A stretch of DNA of 64,000 nt, taken from the NCBI RefSeq assembly GCF_018283455.1, contig NZ_JAAMTH010000001.1, positions 219,001 through 283,000 of the forward strand, written 5' to 3'. This DNA comes from Planococcus sp. MSAK28401. Lineage in GTDB: Bacteria; Bacillota; Bacilli; Bacillales_A; Planococcaceae. The notes beneath the pieces were generated by a model that worked only from the letters and a program-made list of their open reading frames with translations, was not told the origin of the DNA and did not search any database. Every line of letters starts with the position of its first letter. Within the stretch, counting starts at the first letter, position 1. A program made the translations under genes and the position numbers. This document shows, piece after piece, positions 43,527 to 51,707 of the stretch.

Positions 43527-45266
43527 ATGGAATCAATACAGAAAAAACAAAGCATCAAGCCGTTTTTTACACTTTTAACGTCGATTAAAATCCCGAAATG
43601 GGCATTGATTTTCGGGCTGGCAACCAGTTTAGTCACGACCATCGTCGGCTTGCTCGTCCCGTTGCTGACGAGAGAGTTAGTGGACGGGTTTTCAGTGGAG
43701 GCATTGAGTGGAGGATTGATTGCCGCGCTTGCCGCTGCTTTTATCGTGCAGGCGGTCATTAACGGCGTATCGATTTATTTATTGAGCATGGTCGGGCAGC
43801 GGATTGTGGCTGGGCTGCGCGAGCGCATGTGGCTTCATTTGCTGCGTTTGCGTATTGGCTATTTCGACCAGCACGCAAGCGGGCAAACGGTGAGCCGTGT
43901 CGTCAACGATACCGGCATCGTCAGGAATCTCATCACCGATCATTTCCCGAATTTCGTGACCGGCATCATTACGATCATCGGGGCGGTCGCGATCCTTCTG
44001 GTGCTGGACTGGAAAATGACTTTGATCATGATGCTCGCAGTGCCGTTGACAATTGCCATCATGATTCCTTTAGGACGCAAGATGGCGAAGATTTCCCGCA
44101 GCTTGCAGGATGAAACCGCCGTATTCACGGGCGACGTCCAGCAGACGCTCGGGGAAATCCGCTTGATGAAATCATCGACAGCGGAACGAGTGGAAGAACA
44201 GCGCGGGTTGTCGGGCGTCCAGAAATTATACGGGCTCGGCATGAGAGAAGCGAAAGTCTATGCTTTGATCGGCCCGCTGATGTACTTGGTTGTCATGGTT
44301 GTTATCGTGATGATCATCGGCTACGGCGGTATCCGTGTATCGGAAGGGTCGATGTCGACCGGATCCTTAGTCGCTTTTCTTCTGTATTTGTTCCAGATTG
44401 TTGTGCCGCTCGCTACATTCGCGCGGTTCTTTACAGAATTGCAAAAAGCGAGAGGGGCGACAGAACGCATTATCGATATTTTGGAATTGCCGCTTGAAGA
44501 ACAACAGCGCGGCATCGAACTGGACATCACCGGCAAAACGCTGCGCCTTGAAGACGTCAGCTTTGCCTACGAAAACGGCGAGCCGGTGCTGCAAGGCGTG
44601 TCGTTTGATGCGCGGCCTGGCCAGAAGATTGCGTTTGCCGGACCGAGCGGTGGAGGCAAGACGACCATTTTCGGGTTGATTGAGCGCTTTTACGAACCGA
44701 CCGCTGGGACCATTACAATCGGTGATGTGCCGATTGGGGATGTGGCAATTGCTTCTTGGCGCGACCAAATCGGCTATGTATCGCAGGAAAGCGCCATGAT
44801 GGGCGGGACGATCCGGGCGAATCTGACTTACGGCTTGCCGGATGCCGACAATTATCAAGATGAAGAATTGTGGCGCGTCTCCCGCATGGCGTACGCCGAG
44901 GAATTCATCGCTTCGTTTCCGGACGGATTGGATACGCAAGTCGGGGAGCGCGGTGTCAAATTGTCCGGCGGGCAGAGGCAGCGCATTGCCATTGCCCGCG
45001 CATTTTTGCGCGATCCGAAATTATTGATGATGGACGAAGCGACAGCGAGTCTCGACAGCCAATCGGAAGGCATCGTCGGGCAGGCGCTGGGCCGTTTGAT
45101 GGAAGGGCGCACGACATTGGTCATTGCCCATCGCTTGTCGACAATCGTCGATGCCGATAAGATCGTCTTTATCGAAGGCGGACGGGTCACCGGTATTGGG
45201 AACCACCGAGAGTTGACTGGAAAGCATGCGCTATACCGCGAATTCGCCGAGCAGCAATTAACCTAA
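43527..45266 (+). CDS. ABC multidrug exporter, fused permease-ATPase (BmrA-like)
   Basis: 579 residues. Membrane domain to about 310 (six helices; REEMW-like RERMWLHLLRLRIGYFDQHA and GQTVSRVVNDTGIVRNLI). Nucleotide-binding domain: Walker A GPSGGGKTT, signature LSGGQRQR, Walker B LLMMDEATASLD, H-loop IAHRLS. A homodimeric type IV exporter as in B. subtilis BmrA. Neighbours are an MFS drug pump and a TipA-type MerR regulator, fitting a drug-resistance role. Confidence 0.93.
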   Translation: MESIQKKQSIKPFFTLLTSIKIPKWALIFGLATSLVTTIVGLLVPLLTRELVDGFSVEALSGGLIAALAAAFIVQAVINGVSIYLLSMVGQRIVAGLRERMWLHLLRLRIGYFDQHASGQTVSRVVNDTGIVRNLITDHFPNFVTGIITIIGAVAILLVLDWKMTLIMMLAVPLTIAIMIPLGRKMAKISRSLQDETAVFTGDVQQTLGEIRLMKSSTAERVEEQRGLSGVQKLYGLGMREAKVYALIGPLMYLVVMVVIVMIIGYGGIRVSEGSMSTGSLVAFLLYLFQIVVPLATFARFFTELQKARGATERIIDILELPLEEQQRGIELDITGKTLRLEDVSFAYENGEPVLQGVSFDARPGQKIAFAGPSGGGKTTIFGLIERFYEPTAGTITIGDVPIGDVAIASWRDQIGYVSQESAMMGGTIRANLTYGLPDADNYQDEELWRVSRMAYAEEFIASFPDGLDTQVGERGVKLSGGQRQRIAIARAFLRDPKLLMMDEATASLDSQSEGIVGQALGRLMEGRTTLVIAHRLSTIVDADKIVFIEGGRVTGIGNHRELTGKHALYREFAEQQLT

Positions 45267-45274
45267 TGTTTTGC

Positions 45275-45305
45275 TTGACCTTGACGCAACGTAAAGGTTT
45301 AAAGT
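45275..45305 (+). promoter_or_regulatory. MerR-type promoter with operator dyad
   Basis: -35 TTGACC (45275-45280), 19-nt spacer and -10 TAAAGT (45300-45305). The spacer contains a 21-bp dyad ACCTT-G-ACG-CAA-CGT-A-AAGGT (45278-45298). Overlong spacer with a central palindrome is the hallmark of MerR-activated promoters; it stands in front of the MerR gene itself. Confidence 0.75.
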
Positions 45306-45327
45306 GGAGTCATCAGGAGGTGGCGGC

Positions 45328-46089
45328 ATGTATATAGTTCAGAAATTGGCAACGCTTGCCGGCGTGAGTGCGCGCACTTTGCGTTATTACGATTCGATCG
45401 GCTTACTGACGCCGCAGAAAAATGAATCCGGCTACCGAGTATACGGGAGCGCAGAAATTGACCGTCTCCAACTCATCTTATTTTACCGGGAGCTCGGCTT
45501 TGGGCTTCAAGACATCGCAAAGCTTTTGGATGACCCGGATTTTGATGAGACCGAGGCATTGATCGGGCAGCGGGAACAATTGATGCGGGAACGCAGCCGC
45601 CTGGACCTTTTGATTACAAATGTGGAAAAAACGATTTCCACAAAACAAGGGGAGAGTCGAATGGCAGATCATGAAAAGTTCGAAGGATTCAAGAAGCAGC
45701 TGGTCGAGGACAATGAAACGGCTTTTGGAAAAGAAATCCGCGACAAATATGGCGACGCGGAAGTTGACCGTTCCAACGCCAAAATGCTGGGCATGGACGA
45801 AGAACGATACGAAGCATTCAAGTGCCTTGAGCAAGAGATCCTAGAAAAGCTGGAGCATGCGCTGAAAGAAGGCGAACCAGCGGGAGCCGTGGGACAGGAA
45901 GTAGCCGATTTGCACCGTCAGTGGCTCGGATTTACATGGGGCAGCTACGAGCCGAAAGCGCATGCCGGACTGGCGGAAATGTATGTCGCGGATGAACGCT
46001 TCGCGGCCTATTATGAAAAAGCCGGTGAAGGGGCAGCGCAATTTTTGCGGGATGCGATCATCGCCTATACAGATCAGCAAAGTAAATGA
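45328..46089 (+). CDS. MerR family regulator with TipAS antibiotic-binding domain
   Basis: 253 residues from the ATG after AGGAGGTGG. N-terminal winged helix LATLAGVSARTLRYYDSIGL with SGYRVYGSAEIDRLQLILFY, coiled coil to about 110, then a TipAS domain (KFEGFKKQLVEDNETAFGKE; HRQWLGFTWGSYEPKAHAGL), as in Mta and TipAL. Such proteins sense bulky drugs and activate pumps. Autoregulation is supported by the dyad promoter; control of the upstream exporters is not visible. Confidence 0.92.
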   Translation: MYIVQKLATLAGVSARTLRYYDSIGLLTPQKNESGYRVYGSAEIDRLQLILFYRELGFGLQDIAKLLDDPDFDETEALIGQREQLMRERSRLDLLITNVEKTISTKQGESRMADHEKFEGFKKQLVEDNETAFGKEIRDKYGDAEVDRSNAKMLGMDEERYEAFKCLEQEILEKLEHALKEGEPAGAVGQEVADLHRQWLGFTWGSYEPKAHAGLAEMYVADERFAAYYEKAGEGAAQFLRDAIIAYTDQQSK

Positions 46090-46092
46090 AAT

Positions 46093-46120
46093 TGAGCCCG
46101 CCTGCTTGCGGGCTTTTTTT
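46093..46120 (+). terminator. Terminator after merR-type gene
   Basis: AGCCCGC / GCGGGCT stem followed by seven Ts. Confidence 0.9.
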
Positions 46121-46121
46121 G

Positions 46122-46146
46122 GTTTCAATCATCAAGGCAGGGGAAT
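46122..46146 (+). promoter_or_regulatory. Sigma-B-type promoter of EEP gene 1
   Basis: GTTTCA (46122-46127), 13-nt spacer, GGGAAT (46141-46146). Same spacing and same -10 as the promoter at 38886. The coding start is about 30 bp downstream. Confidence 0.5.
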
Positions 46147-46175
46147 GGAGTAAACAATAATAAGAGAAGACGGGG

Positions 46176-46931
46176 GTGGGAAAGGTGCTGACAGTGATGA
46201 GCTTTAATATTGCATCAGGTAAACGAATCGACGGAAAGCTGGATCTTGAACTAACGGCCCAGGCAATTGAACAAGGAAAAGTGGATGTCGCTGGATTGCA
46301 GGAAGTGGACAGGAATTTTTCCTCCCGCAGCCGTTTTTGGGACCAGGCCAAATGGCTGTCCAAGCGGCTCGGCATGCACATGGCGTACGGGCCGAATTTG
46401 GTCGATAGGGGAGCCGGTGGCGGGCGCCCGAAGCGTGAATACGGCAACGCCATATTGAGCCGTTATCCAATCGTGTCCTCCCAAAACCATGATTTGAGCG
46501 CAGTCGAAGTCCATCCCGAAGAATTCGAGCCGCGCGGTATGCTCGAAGCGATCATTGAAATGGAGGGGTTCCGGTTTTCTTTCTATAACACGCATCTATC
46601 GCTGATTGACGAGGAAGTGGACCGCAGCTTGACGGAAATCCTGACTATTATAACCGATAACCCGCTTCCCCAAGTGCTGGTGGGGGATTTTAATGCTGCG
46701 CCTTCTACCAAGCACGTCAAGCGATTCTCCAAGCATTTTTACAACGCGTTCGGTTCGGGACCTTATCCGGATACGTATAAAAAGCAAGGCGACCACGGCC
46801 AAAAAATCGATTATATTTTTCACGATGCCCATTTTCAGGCGATAGAGGCATGGATCATCGACACAGAGGCATCAGATCATGTGCCAATTGTGGCAAAAAT
46901 CAGAAATTTACAAAACCATAACAATATTTAA
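46176..46931 (+). CDS. Endonuclease/exonuclease/phosphatase (EEP) family hydrolase 1
   Basis: 251 residues. EEP motifs in order: VMSFNIASG, GLQEVDRNF, YGNAILSRYP, FYNTHLSLID, VLVGDFNAAPS and the C-terminal SDHVPIVAKI, giving the usual metal and catalytic His/Asp/Asn set. Cytoplasmic, no signal peptide. Start GTG 46176 or GTG 46185 after GGGGGTGGG. Paralogue of the next gene. Substrate unknown (nucleic acid, phosphoinositide-like or other phosphodiester). Confidence 0.87.
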   Translation: MGKVLTVMSFNIASGKRIDGKLDLELTAQAIEQGKVDVAGLQEVDRNFSSRSRFWDQAKWLSKRLGMHMAYGPNLVDRGAGGGRPKREYGNAILSRYPIVSSQNHDLSAVEVHPEEFEPRGMLEAIIEMEGFRFSFYNTHLSLIDEEVDRSLTEILTIITDNPLPQVLVGDFNAAPSTKHVKRFSKHFYNAFGSGPYPDTYKKQGDHGQKIDYIFHDAHFQAIEAWIIDTEASDHVPIVAKIRNLQNHNNI

Positions 46932-46943
46932 CACATATGTCAT

Positions 46944-46970
46944 TTGAAAAAACGCTGACCCTGTTATAAT
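46944..46970 (+). promoter_or_regulatory. Candidate sigma-A promoter of EEP gene 2
   Basis: -35 TTGAAA (46944-46949), 15-nt spacer, perfect -10 TATAAT (46965-46970). Spacer is short. Suggests the second paralogue can be expressed on its own. Confidence 0.5.
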
Positions 46971-47027
46971 AAAGGGGACAATTGCAGCTGCCACTGATTC
47001 GTTTCAAAGTGAAAAGGAGAGGGTCGC

Positions 47028-47876
47028 ATGCACGGCGATGCCAGCAGGACACCAACAGTGAAAGTGATGTCGTTCAATATTGCTCATGGAATGGGAATGG
47101 ACGGCCAAGTGGATTTAGAAAGAACCGCACAAGTGATTGAAGCATCGGGGGCCACCATTGTAGCGCTCCAGGAAGTCGACCGTTATTTTTCAGACCGCAG
47201 TTTTTATATGGACCAGGTCGAATGGCTATCCGAACGGCTCGGGATGTACGCCGCATATGGCGCCAATCTGAACCAAGCGCCGGATGATCCGGAACGCCCG
47301 AACCGCCAATACGGCAATGCCACGTTAAGCCTTTACCCAATCAAATACGCAGAAAATCATTTTTTGACGCAAGTCGTTACCGATATTTACAATAATGAGC
47401 AGCGAGGCGTTCTCGAAACAGTAATTGAAGTCGGGGGCACATACCTCAAAGTGCTGAATACCCATTTAGCGTTGAAAGATGAAGAGCTTGAAATGAGCGT
47501 TGCGGAAATATTAGAGATTGCAGGCAAAAGCCATTTTCCTAAAATCATTGCGGGTGATTTCAATGCACCGCCGACACATCGCCATTTGGCCCATATTCAC
47601 CGGACCATGACAGATGTCTTCCTGAAAACGAAGCGAGGCGACGCCTATACGTATCCGTCTCCTTATGAAAATCACGAAACCGGCGAATCGTTTAAGCCAA
47701 TGACGCGCATCGATTATATTTTTGCCGACCACGGCTTTGACGTGCGGGATGCAGAGAAAATCGAAACAGCTGTATCGGATCATTTGCCGATCACGGTAGA
47801 GCTCGTCTGGACACAGAAACATGACGCGGCTGCGATCATTGTTCCTGCAGCTCAACCATCCAAACAAAAAATTTAA
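47028..47876 (+). CDS. EEP family hydrolase 2
   Basis: 282 residues with the same motif order as its neighbour (VMSFNIAHG, ALQEVDRYF, YGNATLSLYP, VLNTHLALKD, IIAGDFNAPPTH, SDHLPITVEL) plus a 25-residue C-terminal tail. Active-site residues are intact. Tandem duplicates with separate promoters suggest different conditions of use. Confidence 0.87.
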   Translation: MHGDASRTPTVKVMSFNIAHGMGMDGQVDLERTAQVIEASGATIVALQEVDRYFSDRSFYMDQVEWLSERLGMYAAYGANLNQAPDDPERPNRQYGNATLSLYPIKYAENHFLTQVVTDIYNNEQRGVLETVIEVGGTYLKVLNTHLALKDEELEMSVAEILEIAGKSHFPKIIAGDFNAPPTHRHLAHIHRTMTDVFLKTKRGDAYTYPSPYENHETGESFKPMTRIDYIFADHGFDVRDAEKIETAVSDHLPITVELVWTQKHDAAAIIVPAAQPSKQKI

Positions 47877-47881
47877 AAACC

Positions 47882-47914
47882 AAAAACCGCCGGCAAAATT
47901 GCCGGCGGTTTTTT
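47882..47914. terminator. Bidirectional terminator
   Basis: AAAACCGCCGGC / GCCGGCGGTTTT hairpin between EEP gene 2 and the convergent transporter gene. Confidence 0.93.
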
Positions 47915-47927
47915 ATGCATGGATCGC

Positions 47928-48557
47928 TCAAGCGAAGCTTTTTTGAGTGGTGGTCTTGGAGCGGCGCGCGAGTTTGACGAGCAGATAGACAAGCGGCGTG
48001 TCCGCTGCTGCAACGATCCATTTGAATACATACTGCGTCAAAATCATGGCGGCCAAAGCCGACAGCGGCATCGTCCCATAAAAAGCGATCGTGATGAAAA
48101 TCGTCGTATCCACCAATTGGCTAACCATCGTCGAGGCATTATTGCGCAGCCATAACTTCGACTCGCCGTTTCTGGCTTTTAATTTATGGAAAATCGTGAC
48201 GTCCAAGTTTTGGCTGATGAAATAAGACACCAAGCTCGCAAGCGTCACCCGGAAGCCGGCCGAAAAAATCGACTCGAACGCTGCCTGGTCCGCAAAAAAT
48301 GGCGCAGACGGCAAGTGGATGGCCGCAAAGATGAACGCCAGGGCCGCGAGTTGCGTGATAAATCCGGCCATGACCGTCTGGCGCGCGGCTTCTTTGCCGT
48401 ATACTTCCGCAATCGTGTCAGTGATGGGGAACGTGAAGACATAGACGATGACTGCAGCTGGCAGCACCGCCCACTCACTGATGGAAAATAATTTTACGGC
48501 CAAGATATTCGACAGGATGAGCAAACCGACAAAAGCGCCGTTTAAATAAAGTAGCAT
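47928..48557 (-). CDS. Queuosine precursor transporter (YhhQ/QueP family)
   Basis: 209 residues, six or so membrane segments. FTFPITDTIAEVYGKEAARQ is the VUT/YhhQ signature, with FRVTLASLVSYFISQNLDVT and STMVSQLVDTTIFITIAFYG. Family imports preQ0/preQ1. Twelve bp after queF on the same strand and thus under the same preQ1 riboswitch. Confidence 0.9.
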   Translation of the reverse strand: MLLYLNGAFVGLLILSNILAVKLFSISEWAVLPAAVIVYVFTFPITDTIAEVYGKEAARQTVMAGFITQLAALAFIFAAIHLPSAPFFADQAAFESIFSAGFRVTLASLVSYFISQNLDVTIFHKLKARNGESKLWLRNNASTMVSQLVDTTIFITIAFYGTMPLSALAAMILTQYVFKWIVAAADTPLVYLLVKLARRSKTTTQKSFA

Positions 48558-48569
48558 GAACGGCTCTCC

Positions 48570-49064
48570 TTATCGGTTGGTGATCGTTTCCGGATTCATG
48601 TCGTGGTTCATCATCCGGTACGTCGCCATTTCTTCGTATTTCGTGCCAGGCTTGCCATAGTTCGTGTACGGGTCGATCGACAAGCCGCCGCGCGGAGTGA
48701 ATTTGCCCCATACTTCGATATAGCGCGGGTCGAGCAGCTCGATTAAGTCATTCATGATGATGTTGACGACATCTTCATGGAAATCGCCGTGGTTGCGGAA
48801 GCTGAACAAATACAGCTTCAATGCTTTGCTTTCGACGAGTTTCTTGTCGGGAATGAAGCTCAAGTAAATCGTCGCGAAATCCGGCTGGCCGGTTTGCGGG
48901 CACAGCGAAGTGAACTCCGGGCAATTGAATTTGACGAAGTAATCGCGCGTGTGGAGATTGTCGATCGCTTCTAGAATGCCTGGGTCGTATTCAAATTTGT
49001 AGCGCGTGTTCTGGTTGCCGAGCAAAGACAAATGCTCGAGTGTCTCTTCGTTTCTTCCTGCCAT
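48570..49064 (-). CDS. queF: NADPH-dependent 7-cyano-7-deazaguanine reductase QueF
   Basis: 164 residues from the ATG after AAGGAGG, the usual unimodular length. Catalytic Cys in [13 protein letters not shown], substrate motif [20 protein letters not shown]. Reduces preQ0 to preQ1 in queuosine synthesis. A longer frame to 49121 is upstream of the ribosome site. Preceded by a preQ1-I riboswitch and terminator. Confidence 0.96.
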   Translation of the reverse strand: MAGRNEETLEHLSLLGNQNTRYKFEYDPGILEAIDNLHTRDYFVKFNCPEFTSLCPQTGQPDFATIYLSFIPDKKLVESKALKLYLFSFRNHGDFHEDVVNIIMNDLIELLDPRYIEVWGKFTPRGGLSIDPYTNYGKPGTKYEEMATYRMMNHDMNPETITNR

Positions 49065-49126
49065 GTGTGTGGCCTCCTTATAATGGGCCGGCTGGGGGAG
49101 AGCTATAAAAAATTCGGACAAACGAA

Positions 49127-49153
49127 AAGCCGAATCGCATGTGGATTCGGCTT
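49127..49153 (-). terminator. Expression-platform terminator of the preQ1 riboswitch
   Basis: Minus-strand AAGCCGAATC / GATTCGGCTT stem with a short T-rich tail, between the preQ1 aptamer and queF. Confidence 0.75.
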
Positions 49154-49164
49154 GATTTCAAAAT

Positions 49165-49206
49165 CCATAGTTTTTTATAGAGGGTGGAATGCTATGAACC
49201 TCTCCC
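49165..49206 (-). ncRNA. PreQ1-I riboswitch
   Basis: Minus strand shows AGAGGTTCATAGC, then ACCCTCTAT and AAAAAACTA, i.e. the P1 stem, C-rich loop and A-rich tail of the H-type pseudoknot seen in the B. subtilis queC leader. Controls queF and the transporter; preQ1 binding should favour the downstream terminator. Confidence 0.93.
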
Positions 49207-49234
49207 GTTGCCGGGTTATTTAATTTCCTGCCTT

Positions 49235-49263
49235 ATCGTATAAGATAGGGGCGGTTCTGTCAA
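49235..49263 (-). promoter_or_regulatory. Promoter of the queF operon
   Basis: Minus-strand -35 TTGACA (complement of 49258-49263), 17-nt spacer, -10 TACGAT (complement of 49235-49240). Ends about 30 bp before the aptamer. Confidence 0.7.
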
Positions 49264-49365
49264 TTGTTGGTTTGGGAATGAAAGGGGGTAGGCTTTTAAT
49301 CTATAATTTGCGGTCGAACATTTAGACACATAGTAGAGAAGTGAGTAGAAAAGCTTCCGCCTTTC

Positions 49366-49574
49366 GACTGCGTTGCAGGGGCACGCTTGCCGGGGGGCGG
49401 GTGTTGAGCCAATGTGCCAAAGAGCGCGGCACAATTGTCTCGCCAGCCCGCTCAGTCCCCCAGGCGTCGGCCCCTTCCACTTCGTCTCTGTGTTTAGAGT
49501 GGAAGATCGTTTATTAAAACTAGTCGATAAAAAGTGTGGAAATGTGTCGGGCTTTGTAGCTCAAGTCATCTTGA
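49366..49574. repeat. Intergenic repeat A, copy 2
   Basis: Second copy of the element at 39784-40064, about 70 bp shorter. Shared blocks: GACTGCGTTGCAG, AATTGTCTCGC, CTTCCACT-CGTCTCT, and TGTAGCTCAAGTCA. Followed, as at the first site, by two copies of repeat B. 49265-49365 shows nothing recognisable. Confidence 0.65.
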
Positions 49575-49649
49575 TCAATAAAGATGTAATTGTAAATTTT
49601 GTTCCAATTAAAAATTTTCTATTCAAGTATCTTAAACCTAGACACCAAG

Positions 49650-49896
49650 TCCCAGGAAGCGATTTCCCCACTAGCCGGTAACTGATTATAGAAGCAGATC
49701 TATTTAGTCATGCTCCACACATTGAAATCTCTAAGCCGCCAAGCGCCAAGGGTGAGCCGACGCAATAAGACAGGTGTTCTTCCTGGCTTATGGCAAGAGG
49801 CCAACCCGAAGCAGGGCGGCGACTACTAAACTGAAGCGCAAATAGAATTACGGGACAATGAGACAAGCAACCCCTCGCTATCTTCTCACACGCTTG
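49650..49896 (+). ncRNA. HEARO/omega-RNA-like structured repeat B3
   Basis: Same layout as B1/B2: AGGAAGCGATTTCC hairpin, TAGCCGGTAACTG, and a core (49735-49820) closed by GCCGCC/GGCGGC, with GAGCCGACG, an ACGC/GTGT inner stem around AATAAGACA, and TTATGGCAAGAGGCCAAC. Period to B4 is 247 bp. No protein-coding potential in the core. Confidence 0.5.
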
Positions 49897-50140
49897 ATCT
49901 GGGAAGCGATTCCCCCACTAGCCGGCAACTTTGCAGAGAAGCAGATCAATTTAAACAGTCAATATACAATGAAATCTCTTAGCCGCCCAGCGCCACGGGT
50001 GAGCCGATGCCGTAAGACAGGCGTACTTCCTGGCTTATGGCAAGAGGCCAACCCAAAGCAGGGAGGCGACTACTAACATGAAGCTCAACTAATGAACGGG
50101 AATGATTCCACAAACAAACCCTCGCTATCTTCTTTTCCAG
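49897..50140 (+). ncRNA. HEARO/omega-RNA-like structured repeat B4
   Basis: Fourth copy. GGGAA-GCGA-TTCCC hairpin, TAGCCGGCAACT, core 49982-50067. The closing stem has one mismatch (GCCGCC/GGAGGC); the inner stem is ATGCC/GGCGT, with a T opposite G where the others have C-G. The 3' tail CCCTCGCTATCTTCT recurs at the ends of the other copies in similar form. Confidence 0.5.
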
Positions 50141-50145
50141 CAAAT

Positions 50146-50177
50146 AAAAAAAGCTAGAGACAGAATCTCTAGCTTTT
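50146..50177 (-). terminator. Terminator of the P450 gene
   Basis: Minus-strand AAAGCTAGAGA-TTCTG-TCTCTAGCTTT stem with a T-run, just beyond the P450 stop codon. Confidence 0.9.
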
Positions 50178-50182
50178 CATTA

Positions 50183-51511
50183 TTAATGGAATGGGCACCC
50201 TGATTGCACAGTTGTGTTCTTCTGTTCGTGATAGAACACATTGTCTGGGCGGTTTTTCAGTTTTTGCACGTCTTTTAAGATTAAGCGGCTTTTTGGCATA
50301 GTTGGCATGCGGGACATGTCGTAGGACAAGTCTTGTTCAGGCACGCTGTATTTCAAGTTCTCCGCAAAATATTTGAAGATTGATTGCATATACATGACCG
50401 TCATCCATTCGCCTGCGCAGCGGTGTCCGGTATGGTGGTCGCCGCCGCCTTGAGGGACGAAGGAGAACGGGCTGCCGTTCCATGTACTGAAACGTTCTGG
50501 AATGAATTCATCGGCGTTGTCCCAAGAGTCCGGGTGATGGTTCGTGCCGTAAAGGTCCAGGATGACGCGCATGTCTTTTTTGAAATGGACGCCGTTCCAG
50601 TTGAAATCTTTTTTGGAGATCGCTGCCATAACCGGTGCGAACGGATAATAACGGCGCACTTCCTGGGCGAAATTGTGGCTGTAATTGTTTTCGTCTGCCT
50701 GCAGTTTGCCGCGCGTGACCGGATTTTCGTGCATCGCCATGACGCCGAAGACGATAAAATAAGCTGTAGCGATCATCGGGCGGTAGGCATTATTCAAATC
50801 GACAGCTGCCGTCTCGAGGTCGAGCAGCTTGCCGTTCGGTGACCGGTGATGGGCGACGATATACGCTGCCGTATAGGCCGGCGGATTGTATTCGCCTTTA
50901 CGGATTTGCTTGATGATTTTTTTCAGCCAGTCTTCGTGCGCATTGCGCGCTTTCATGCCTTCAAGGTAGCGCCCTTCAGTGAGGCCGAATGAATCGACCA
51001 TCGTCACGAGTTCCCATGTGCGCTGCTTGACTTCACTTTCTTTCATCGGAAGCCCTGCCCAGTGGATCATGGAGCGCGTGAAGATTTCTTCGATTTCATC
51101 CAATAGGACGACTTCGTCCATCTGCTCCCATTGTTCGGCCTTGGCATCGAGTTCTTGGATCATCATGCGTTTGGCATCTTCCAAACGCTCAGGTGTCATC
51201 ATCGACAGGAACATGCGCTTTTGCTGGTGATGGTCTTCGCCGTCGCGGCCGTGGACCGCACCTCGTCCGAATAGCGTTTGCTCAAGCGGAAGCGGCGCTG
51301 CGCCGCTGCGTTTGAAATAATCATTATTGTAGAACAGTTCAGCCGCTTCTTCGCCGGCCATGCACACTACCTTTTTCCCCATCAAGCGGGTTTCGAAAAT
51401 ATCCGAGCCAAGTTCTTTGCGGCGGCCGGGCAGGAAATCGAATCCTTCGCCGAGAAGGGATAAGGTATTGTCCAATTCTTTTGCTTTCGGGATCGGGTGC
51501 TTCACTTTCAT
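50183..51511 (-). CDS. Cytochrome P450 of the CYP152 (fatty-acid peroxygenase) family
   Basis: 442 residues. Heme-binding loop FVPQGGGDHHTGHRCAGEW with the thiolate Cys, and the CYP152-type NAYRPMIA segment whose Arg-Pro replaces the usual acid-alcohol pair and binds the fatty-acid carboxylate. Such enzymes use H2O2 to hydroxylate or decarboxylate fatty acids without a reductase partner. About 25 residues longer at the C-terminus than B. subtilis YbdT/CypC (recalled length), ending SGCPFH. AAGGAGC precedes the ATG. A sigma-B-type promoter lies upstream. Confidence 0.92.
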   Translation of the reverse strand: MKVKHPIPKAKELDNTLSLLGEGFDFLPGRRKELGSDIFETRLMGKKVVCMAGEEAAELFYNNDYFKRSGAAPLPLEQTLFGRGAVHGRDGEDHHQQKRMFLSMMTPERLEDAKRMMIQELDAKAEQWEQMDEVVLLDEIEEIFTRSMIHWAGLPMKESEVKQRTWELVTMVDSFGLTEGRYLEGMKARNAHEDWLKKIIKQIRKGEYNPPAYTAAYIVAHHRSPNGKLLDLETAAVDLNNAYRPMIATAYFIVFGVMAMHENPVTRGKLQADENNYSHNFAQEVRRYYPFAPVMAAISKKDFNWNGVHFKKDMRVILDLYGTNHHPDSWDNADEFIPERFSTWNGSPFSFVPQGGGDHHTGHRCAGEWMTVMYMQSIFKYFAENLKYSVPEQDLSYDMSRMPTMPKSRLILKDVQKLKNRPDNVFYHEQKNTTVQSGCPFH

Positions 51512-51584
51512 GTAACGTCAGCTCCTTCAGTATGTTCAATGCGGGGGATTCACCTGTTAAGTTGAATAGTCATTGTAGGAAACC

Positions 51585-51609
51585 ATACCCTTCTGGCGCT
51601 TGGGTAAAC
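51585..51609 (-). promoter_or_regulatory. Sigma-B-type promoter of the P450 gene
   Basis: Minus strand GTTTAC (complement of 51604-51609), 13-nt spacer, GGGTAT (complement of 51585-51590). The -10 is a perfect general-stress match and the -35 is one base off. About 75 bp upstream of the start codon. Confidence 0.68.
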
Positions 51610-51707
51610 GCCTCTCGAATTTCCGGATGGTGCATATCAAAAAGCTGGAGTAGGCGTTTTTTCATGGTACACTTAAAGCAAAAGATAGGCTGAAAGGAGC
51701 GGCAAGG

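Noticed and set aside
49373..50076. Open frames of 102 and 72 codons in the second repeat island
   Set aside because: They fall in repeats A and B, whose conservation pattern is that of RNA or DNA structure, and have no ribosome sites.
40138..50140. CRISPR array interpretation of repeat B
   Set aside because: Units are about 246 bp with internal structure and only two per site; no 20-50 bp repeats with regular spacers and no cas genes.
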